Shown here: in pieces, positions 44,155-49,875 of the stretch
How positions within the stretch are numbered: position 1 is the stretch's first letter
Layout: each line of letters opens with the position of its first letter
NCBI RefSeq assembly: GCF_000368625.1
Contig: NZ_KB849576.1
Span: 587,127-637,001 of the forward strand
Origin: Acinetobacter schindleri CIP 107287
GTDB taxonomy: Bacteria; Pseudomonadota; Gammaproteobacteria; Pseudomonadales; Moraxellaceae
Direction: 5' to 3'
DNA: 49,875 bases
Notes under the pieces: model-generated
The model's input: the letters and a program-made list of their open reading frames with translations, nothing else
What the model was told of the DNA's origin: nothing
The model's database searches: none
Translations under genes and position numbers: made by a program

Positions 44155-44871
44155 TTAGCTGGTTTGAATATGCTTTAGAAATTCTTGAAGGATGGATACC
44201 GATACAGCTTCTAAAGCAGCAGCATATTGCTGATTGTCGGCACGTAAGGCTGCAATGTCGATATTCGCGTGACGCAGCTCACAGGTATGGCCAATCAGCC
44301 ATTTCTCCAGACGCTCAGCTTCCACTTCAGCATGAAATTGCAGTGCCAGAATATTGCTGCCAATCCGGAAAGCCTGATTTGGATAGACCGCAGAACTTGC
44401 CAGAAGCTCAGCCTCTGTGGGCAGGTCGAACGTATCACCATGCCAATGTAATACTTCAAGATTTTCCAGATTTTTTAGTGGATTATTCTCCACAGATGTA
44501 AGGCTAAGCTTGGACCAACCAATCTCTTTGCTATGACCTGCATACACTTTTGCTCCTAATGCATGCGCAATAAGCTGTGCACCTAAACAAATTCCTAAAG
44601 TCGGCAAATTTTGCTGTAAACGAACTTTCAGTAAGTCTATTTCCTGCTGTAAGAAAGGATAGTCTTCAGTTTCATAAACGCCGATTGGACCACCTAAAAT
44701 CACCGTCAGACCTGTATGTTCAAATGCCTGGGTCAGGTCATCGACCCCTGCTTCAAAATAACGTACGCGTAGGCCGAGCTGATAGAAAGTATCTTCCCAC
44801 GCGCCAAGGTCTTCAAAGGCAAGATGCTGGATGGCATAGACCGTGTCTGGAAATTCGTCAAAATTAAGCAT
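44155..44871 (-). CDS. Class I glutamine amidotransferase-like protein
   Basis: 238 residues with the complete triad: nucleophile C95 in LGICLGAQL, H180 and E182 in LQFHAEVE. The N terminus has VILGGPIGVYETEDYPFL, close to GuaA-like GATase proteins. It is not fused to a synthetase, so the acceptor of the released ammonia is unknown, and similar stand-alone proteins are annotated as GMP synthase-like. It is cytosolic and transcribed alone, on the strand opposite to its neighbours. Confidence 0.83.
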   Translation of the reverse strand: MLNFDEFPDTVYAIQHLAFEDLGAWEDTFYQLGLRVRYFEAGVDDLTQAFEHTGLTVILGGPIGVYETEDYPFLQQEIDLLKVRLQQNLPTLGICLGAQLIAHALGAKVYAGHSKEIGWSKLSLTSVENNPLKNLENLEVLHWHGDTFDLPTEAELLASSAVYPNQAFRIGSNILALQFHAEVEAERLEKWLIGHTCELRHANIDIAALRADNQQYAAALEAVSVSILQEFLKHIQTS

Positions 44872-45105
44872 GATGGTGACTGATCAAAAGAAATGATTTA
44901 ATTTAACTTGAATCATATGACTTGGAAAGCTGAATGCAGCTCAATGAGCTCCTCCATTTAGCAGTGGCTTGGTTGCAATTGCTTAAACTCTGTAAAGATA
45001 CTCCGCTATTGTTCACTTCAGTTTGGGTATAACTTGGAACTTGATGACCGTATGCAATCCCATAGTTTTATATACTGATAACAACTCCATTAGGGGAGCC
45101 ATGCT

Positions 45106-45771
45106 ATGCAAAGTCTAAGCCTTTATATTGATCGTAAAAGATTAAGTCCCTATGCCATGTCGGTTTTTGTGGCCCTTAGAGAAAAACATGTCGATTTTAA
45201 AGAGATTAAAATCGATCTGGATAAGGATGAAAATAAATCAGATACCTATCTAAGAATCTGTAAAACTGGAAAAATTCCCTGCTTATCTGTGGATGGCTGG
45301 TCAATTTTTGAATCCATGGCAATTACTGAATTTCTGGATGAGCTTTTTCCAGCACCTGACTATCCGGCTCTTTATCCGGCAGATATTCGGGCGCGTGCTA
45401 AATGTCGGGCGGTTCAGGCATTGCTTAAATCTGATTTTAGTCTGATATGTCAAAATATGCCTTCCACGGGTATCTTTCAGCCATTACCGGAACCTTATGT
45501 TCCAGACCGGCATACTCAGGTAGAAATTGATCGGTTAACCAGAGTAAGTGAGGCTTTGATTGGCGATCAATGGTTAAGTTCACAATGGAGTATTGCAGAT
45601 TTTGATTTAGCCTTCATGCTACATCGATTATTGAGTTTTAAAGTTCCTATTTCTGAAAGACTTTATAGCTATGTCATGCGGAATTTTCAGCGCGAATCTG
45701 TGCATGTCTGGTTTAAATTAAGAGAACTTGAACGAGGTACATGGGATCCATCACCATTTGATGTACCGTGA
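45106..45771 (+). CDS. Glutathione S-transferase (YfcF-like)
   Basis: 221 residues. The N-terminal thioredoxin-like domain (1-85) begins SLYIDRKRLSPYAMSVFVAL with the SPYA catalytic start and KIPCLSVDG with the cis-Pro segment and ESMAITEFL. The C-terminal helical domain has SIADFDLAFMLHRLL. The closest match I recall is E. coli YfcF, a GST active in peroxide defence. AGGGGAG lies upstream of the chosen ATG; the near-by out-of-frame ATG at 45101 is ignored. Confidence 0.82.
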   Translation: MQSLSLYIDRKRLSPYAMSVFVALREKHVDFKEIKIDLDKDENKSDTYLRICKTGKIPCLSVDGWSIFESMAITEFLDELFPAPDYPALYPADIRARAKCRAVQALLKSDFSLICQNMPSTGIFQPLPEPYVPDRHTQVEIDRLTRVSEALIGDQWLSSQWSIADFDLAFMLHRLLSFKVPISERLYSYVMRNFQRESVHVWFKLRELERGTWDPSPFDVP

Positions 45772-45822
45772 GTTGAGAAAGGCTTTCAGGGTTGATGGAT
45801 TTAAGTCATGATTTAATTGTTT

Positions 45823-45860
45823 AAATAACTCCTGAATTGAGCAGAAATCAGGAGTTATTT
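45823..45860. terminator. Bidirectional hairpin terminator
   Basis: A 13-bp stem, AAATAACTCCTGA/TCAGGAGTTATTT, around a 12-base loop, between the convergent GST and DJ-1/PfpI genes. Confidence 0.75.
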
Positions 45861-45882
45861 ATTCATGGGCATCTTCAGGATA

Positions 45883-46560
45883 TTATTTTAATAAATCTAA
45901 CAGGGCATCCGCCGTTGCTGCAGATGATGCTGGATTTTGTCCGGTAATCAGTAAACCATCCTGCTGCACATGAACTTGCCAATCATCAGCTTTGGAATAA
46001 TGCCCACCATTTTCCTTCAGCATATCTTCGACCAAGAATGGAACAATATTCGTCAGGCCGACTCCCTCTTCTTCGGTATTGCTAAAACCAGTTACTGATT
46101 TACCTGACACAATTGAGTGGCCTTCACTATCTTTTACCTTTTTCAGTACTCCTGGCGCATGGCAGACCAGTGCGACAGGCTTATTGGATTGCAAGGTTTC
46201 TTCAATTAAATGGATTGAAGTGTAATCATTGGCTAAATCCCATAACGGACCATGCCCACCTGGATAGAATACGGCATCAAACTCATCTGCATTTACTTCG
46301 CTTAATTTATGGGTATTGGCTAAAGCACGCATGGCGGTTTCATCTGCTTCAAAACGTCTGGTTGCTTCAGTTTGGGCATCTTCAGCACTGCTTTTAGGAT
46401 CAAGCGGCGGGTGACCACCTTGTGGGGAGACTAAAGTGATTTCGGCTCCTGCATCAATGAATCGATAATATGGGGCAGCCAGTTCCTCTAGCCAGAAACC
46501 GGTTTTTTCGCCTGTGTCACCAAGTTGATCATGGGAGGTCAGAACAATCAAAATTTTCAT
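45883..46560 (-). CDS. DJ-1/PfpI family protein (Hsp31/glyoxalase III-like)
   Basis: 225 residues. The nucleophile elbow is C133-H134 in VALVCHAPG, with E25 (GFWLEELAAPY) as its likely partner. The DAVFYPGGHGP segment and ESLQ-like helices fit the class 1 glutamine amidotransferase-like superfamily, closest to Hsp31-type proteins, which act as glutathione-independent glyoxalases or chaperones. With gloB at the other end of the window it could add to methylglyoxal defence. It is cytosolic. It converges on the GST gene. Confidence 0.85.
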   Translation of the reverse strand: MKILIVLTSHDQLGDTGEKTGFWLEELAAPYYRFIDAGAEITLVSPQGGHPPLDPKSSAEDAQTEATRRFEADETAMRALANTHKLSEVNADEFDAVFYPGGHGPLWDLANDYTSIHLIEETLQSNKPVALVCHAPGVLKKVKDSEGHSIVSGKSVTGFSNTEEEGVGLTNIVPFLVEDMLKENGGHYSKADDWQVHVQQDGLLITGQNPASSAATADALLDLLK

Positions 46561-46749
46561 ATGTTTACCTAAGATTATGTCAGATTTAAAATTTAATAAG
46601 TAAAATTATTGGATAGATGGATAGGAGAAAAATTGCCATCGTTAAACTGGAAACTTAAATTTAAAACAGCTTGGATTTGATATTTTGTGGCAATCCTTAA
46701 AGCAAATGTTTTAAACACCTACCTATATGAAATGTTTTAGAAAACATCA

Positions 46750-46926
46750 TTACGATTGATCAGAACTTTTCTTTTTCTTTCCCCCACCATCCTGTTTATT
46801 GACTGTAGACCAAGCAATACGTTCAGCCTCTTTTTCAGAACGTCCTTGTTCTTTCTCACTTTCTTCAATATGTTTAGCTTGCCGTTTCTGTTTTTCCGTA
46901 TAGGCAGATTTATCACCTCTAGGCAT
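46750..46926 (-). CDS. 58-aa hydrophilic stress-type protein
   Basis: Found by reading the minus strand: an ORF of 58 residues starting MPRGDKSAYTEKQKRQAKHI and continuing Glu/Lys/Arg-rich (SEKEAERIAWSTVNKQDGGG) to a Lys-rich tail. This wording recurs in small bacterial proteins often annotated as plasmid-stabilisation or KGG-like. GAGGATTAG lies upstream of the ATG. No signal or membrane part is present; it is probably disordered. The function is unknown, and general stress protection is an inference. An overlapping longer minus-strand ORF in another frame (46737-46988) is a shadow. Confidence 0.78.
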   Translation of the reverse strand: MPRGDKSAYTEKQKRQAKHIEESEKEQGRSEKEAERIAWSTVNKQDGGGKKKKSSDQS

Positions 46927-47109
46927 AGTCTAATCCTCACATGCGGTCTAATATGGGAATGACTATAACAAGGACTTGATTTAGGCAAAGTAAGCTTCTG
47001 TCAGGATTTGTTTGAATTGTTTTATAGGTTATTAAATGACTGGAGCATTTATATCTAACTTATTTTTAGTTCTAAAGATGAAGTCAATTTTAAAATCTTA
47101 ATTTTGAAC

Positions 47110-47137
47110 AGGATAATGACCCTAGAGCCATTATCCT
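47110..47137. other. Hairpin downstream of the SDR gene
   Basis: Stem AGGATAATG/CATTATCCT around a 10-base loop. There is no T run on the minus side, so it is not a standard terminator. Confidence 0.4.
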
Positions 47138-47148
47138 AAAGCTTTTGT

Positions 47149-48018
47149 TTAGCCATTAACAATGCTGCCACCATTTACGTGGATCACCTGACCCGAGATA
47201 TAGCTGGCTTCTTCACTAGCCAGAAATAAATAGGCTGGAGCGACCTCACTGGGCTGTCCCATGCGGCCCATCGGTGTCTGTTTACCAAATTCTTTTAAGG
47301 TTTCTTCGTCAAAACTACTTGGAATAAGTGGGGTCCAGATCGGGCCGGGTGCAACCCCATTAACACGAATACCTGTCTTGTTTTTCAGCAAATTGGTCGA
47401 AAGACTACGGGTAAACGTGGTAATTGCACCCTTAGTGCTGGAGTAGTCGATCAGTTCATCATGTCCGTGATAGCTAGTAATACTAGTGGTATTAATAATA
47501 CTGTCACCTGCCTGCATATGGGGGAGAACCGCCTGAGTTAAATGAAACATACTCAGAATATTGGTGTTAAAAGTTTTATATAGCTGTTCAGGAGAGATAT
47601 CGGTAATACTTTTCTGCGGATATTGTACTCCTGCATTATTTACCAGAATATTAATTGTCTTGAATTCCTGAATAGTCTGTTTTACCAGATCTTGAATTTC
47701 TTCTGGTTGCTGCAAGTCACATTTGATCAGTAGACAGCGCTGTCCTTCTGCTTCAACCATTTTCTTTGTATCTTTTGCATCCTGATCTTCGTCCAGATAG
47801 CAAATCGCGATATCCGCTCCTTCACGGGCAAACAGGACAGATACCGAACGGCCAATCCCACTATCTCCACCGGTAATGAGAGCAACTTTGCCTTTTAATT
47901 TCTCGCTACCTTTATAGTGAGGTTTAATGATCTCTGGCTCTGGGTTCATTGCAGTCTGAACACCAGGCTGATGGTCTTGTGTTTCGGTTGAATTTGGGGT
48001 TTCAGGATAATTATTCAT
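47149..48018 (-). CDS. Short-chain dehydrogenase (YghA-like)
   Basis: 289 residues. An N-terminal extension of about 40 residues (Pro/Glu-rich, with PEPEIIKPHYKGSEKLKGK) precedes the Rossmann fold. The cofactor loop is TGGDSGIGR (49-57), followed by NNAG near 127-130, the catalytic S179 in NTTSITSYHG, and Y192/K196 in YSSTK. The extension and the PYIW-like VAPGPIWTPLIP stretch are typical of the YghA/general-stress-type SDRs. The substrate is unknown. It is cytoplasmic and transcribed toward the 58-aa gene. Confidence 0.87.
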   Translation of the reverse strand: MNNYPETPNSTETQDHQPGVQTAMNPEPEIIKPHYKGSEKLKGKVALITGGDSGIGRSVSVLFAREGADIAICYLDEDQDAKDTKKMVEAEGQRCLLIKCDLQQPEEIQDLVKQTIQEFKTINILVNNAGVQYPQKSITDISPEQLYKTFNTNILSMFHLTQAVLPHMQAGDSIINTTSITSYHGHDELIDYSSTKGAITTFTRSLSTNLLKNKTGIRVNGVAPGPIWTPLIPSSFDEETLKEFGKQTPMGRMGQPSEVAPAYLFLASEEASYISGQVIHVNGGSIVNG

Positions 48019-48505
48019 ATATTTTCAGGTCCATTGTTTAGTGTAATGACAGAAAAATATATTAGGGAGATTTTCCAGAAATAGGCTAAGACCTGACATT
48101 TCATAACAGAATCTATGCAGGAGATTGCATTTGTTGAATTAGGTTTACATTTGAAGGTTTATATAAAGATATTTAAGGTAAATTAAATATTTTAATGTTT
48201 AATTTACTATATTGAATTAAATTTTAAGATTATCTTAAGATAATAAATGGATTTAGACTTAAGTCTATTATTTTTATTAAAATAAAGATCTTTATATAAA
48301 TAAAAGATAATAATTATTAATTTTTCATAATTTAGTAAAATTGGAATGGATAAAATCATAATGATTTCATGTTGTTAAGTTAAATCAATTGGGATTATTA
48401 ATTTAATTTGTAAGATAATTTTGGAAAAATTAAATAATTGAAAAATAAACAAAATAAACGTTTAATTAATTCTGATTATTTTGGTTGGTTTTTTTATGGG
48501 CTCCT
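48019..48505. other. Very AT-rich leader of the adhesin gene
   Basis: About 490 bases, strongly A/T-rich from about 48150. It presumably holds the promoters of the SDR gene and the adhesin gene. No ORF, tRNA or obvious terminator was seen. Such AT-rich leaders are usual targets of H-NS-type silencing (inference). Confidence 0.5.
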
Positions 48506-49875
48506 ATGCAGGTTCAAGTGATTGCAAAAGAAAATGGTAGTAATAGTTTAATAAAAAATTATTTACATAAAATTAAATTAACTGATAGCTCCATTGTCTT
48601 AATAGATGTAAAAGTTGAAGATATAGAAAAGATTGAATATTTAAATAATCAGGTGGTAATCACTTTAAAGAACGGTGAAAAAATAGTTGTTGATAATTTT
48701 AATATAGAAGAAAGCTCGTTAGTTTTTAGAAATGAGCAAGTAGAATTATTTTTATTTGATTTTAAAACAATCACTTATAACCCTATAGATAAGATTGAAC
48801 CATTATTATATGGGCAGTCAGAAAGTTCATTTGTAAGTGTTTGGCCATTTGTTGGTTTAGCGCTTGGTGGAATTGGTCTAATTGCGGGTGCGGCAGGAGG
48901 TAGTGGGGGTGGCGGATCATCAGAAGCAGTAACAAAAGTGAAAAAGCCTCAGGATGTCATCATTGGTAATGGTGATTCATTTATCAATAAAGAAGAAGTT
49001 CAAGATGATAAGGTTGAAGTCACTATAGACTTACCTACAGGCTTAACAGATCAGGATAAAGTGATCGTAAATGGTGAAGAGCATGCACTTACACAAGAAG
49101 ATGTTGAAGCAGGTAAAATTGTAGTTAATGTACCTTTAGAGGGAAAAACTGAAGGTAAATTTGATGTTACTGTAGAAATTAAAGATAAAGCAGGCAATGT
49201 TTCTGACAGTGTTACAGAGTCAGCGATTATAGATCTCACCCCGCCGATAGTAGATGATGTGATCCTTAAAATTGATAGAATTGCGCAAGATGGTGTAATT
49301 AATATTGAGGAATCAAACGACAAAGTTATTGTAATTGGTCAATTGACCTCGATACCTAAAGATAGCATCGCAACTAAGATTCAAGTTACGGTAGGTGAAG
49401 AGACTGTTGATGCCATTATTTTTGATTTTAAAAATGGTATTTGGTCGGCACAACTTCAAGGGGCATCATTTGGTAATGTAGCTGGTGAAGTTAATGCGAC
49501 AGTAACCTTTAAGGATCAAGCGGGTAATACCTCCACCAAGAGTACAGCTTCAAATTATGAAGTAGACCTAAGTAAGCCTGAAGTTAAAAGTATTGAACCT
49601 GCAGATAAAGTTCTAGCCAAAGATGAAGTTGTCACAATTACGATTACCTTTAATGAAGAGATTAAAGGCCTTGAACTTGCTGACTTCGAAGCGAAAGGTG
49701 GCTTGATTTCAGGTCTTCAACAGTCTGCAGATGATAAAACAGTCTGGACTTTAAGCTTTAAACAGGCAGGTACAGATCAACCAAGTCTTAAACTAAAAGA
49801 AGGGTCGTACACAGACCTTGCAGGCAACCCGGGTTCAGAGAAAGTCTTGGATAAAGCCAATGGTGGATTTGAATC
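48506..49875 (+). CDS. Bap-like giant adhesin, N-terminal 456 codons (runs off window)
   Basis: The frame is open from the ATG at 48506 to the window end. Residues 1-105 are a BapA prefix-like domain (MQVQVIAKENGS, then alternating strands such as VLIDVKVEDIEKIEY). Residues 108-138 are hydrophobic then Gly-rich (VWPFVGLALGGIGLIAGAAG), followed by Ser/Gly. From about 150 come Ig-like repeats with the KAGN and QAGN endings (about 228-231, 338-341) and a third with TDLAGNPGS. Such proteins are exported by type I secretion and give cell adhesion and biofilm. A stop in the same frame lies at 48473; a TTG at 48485 is a poorer start. The gene is probably several kilobases long. Confidence 0.85.
   Translation, partial: MQVQVIAKENGSNSLIKNYLHKIKLTDSSIVLIDVKVEDIEKIEYLNNQVVITLKNGEKIVVDNFNIEESSLVFRNEQVELFLFDFKTITYNPIDKIEPLLYGQSESSFVSVWPFVGLALGGIGLIAGAAGGSGGGGSSEAVTKVKKPQDVIIGNGDSFINKEEVQDDKVEVTIDLPTGLTDQDKVIVNGEEHALTQEDVEAGKIVVNVPLEGKTEGKFDVTVEIKDKAGNVSDSVTESAIIDLTPPIVDDVILKIDRIAQDGVINIEESNDKVIVIGQLTSIPKDSIATKIQVTVGEETVDAIIFDFKNGIWSAQLQGASFGNVAGEVNATVTFKDQAGNTSTKSTASNYEVDLSKPEVKSIEPADKVLAKDEVVTITITFNEEIKGLELADFEAKGGLISGLQQSADDKTVWTLSFKQAGTDQPSLKLKEGSYTDLAGNPGSEKVLDKANGGFE

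Noticed and set aside
46737..46988. 83-residue minus-strand ORF
   Set aside because: It overlaps the 58-residue gene in another frame and shows no family; the 58-residue frame has a better ribosome binding site and recognisable wording.
1..49875. CRISPR array or prophage
   Set aside because: No regularly spaced direct repeats and no run of phage structural or integrase genes were seen.

Overview
The window looks like a chromosomal segment of an Acinetobacter species (Moraxellaceae, Gammaproteobacteria). The evidence is moderate-to-low GC, an ISAba1-like IS4-family element, a desaturase/TetR locus with the layout of Pseudomonas DesT-DesCB, short AT-rich intergenic regions with strong hairpin-plus-T-run terminators, and protein sequences typical of that genus. 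The species cannot be fixed from the sequence alone.

Layout. 1-3457: the 3' end of a class II tRNA (probably Leu), two small unknown proteins, glyoxalase II, a flavin reductase-like protein and a PhzF-like isomerase. 3560-12662: a two-module M16 zinc protease, an amidohydrolase, a DUF3144 protein, an unknown protein, two tandem 485-residue CYTH-CHAD paralogues (the second with a CHAD half stripped of its basic residues) and a DUF962 membrane protein. 12700-15666: a candidate ~90-nt small RNA, thiE, hemL, a REP-like palindrome and a GlcG/HbpS-like protein. 15811-17008: a complete 1180-bp IS4-family element with perfect 9-bp target duplications and a frameshift-type transposase. 17024-22006: a small unknown ORF, an orphan isochorismatase-like/aryl-carrier protein lacking the isochorismatase catalytic residues, an RluA-type pseudouridine synthase and RapA. 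22179-26484: an orphan PAAR protein, an alpha/beta hydrolase and the desaturase locus (TetR repressor, palindrome, ferredoxin reductase, desaturase).

26503-37147: a small unknown protein, a HAD phosphatase overlapping a DUF1615 lipoprotein, dusB, two tandem glycine-zipper proteins with duplicated leader regions, a nitronate monooxygenase-like protein, a radical-SAM/DNA-metabolism gene pair, a lipoprotein and a YeeE/YedE transporter. 37148-42715: an Ala-rich small lipoprotein, metK, a long gene-poor gap, tkt and a small unknown protein. 42854-48018: a GNAT acetyltransferase, YceI, a class I glutamine amidotransferase, a GST, a DJ-1/PfpI protein, a 58-residue hydrophilic protein and an SDR, several of which belong to families linked to stress. 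48019-49875: a very AT-rich leader and the first 456 codons of a Bap-like giant adhesin that runs off the window.

Most of the window is core metabolism and RNA maintenance (thiE, hemL, metK, tkt, dusB, rapA, rluA). The accessory or less understood parts are the IS insertion and its neighbours, the CYTH-CHAD pair, the glycine-zipper pair, the radical-SAM pair, the PAAR orphan and the adhesin. No CRISPR array, prophage, rRNA or replication origin was seen. All family assignments come from motif recognition by eye, without database searches.
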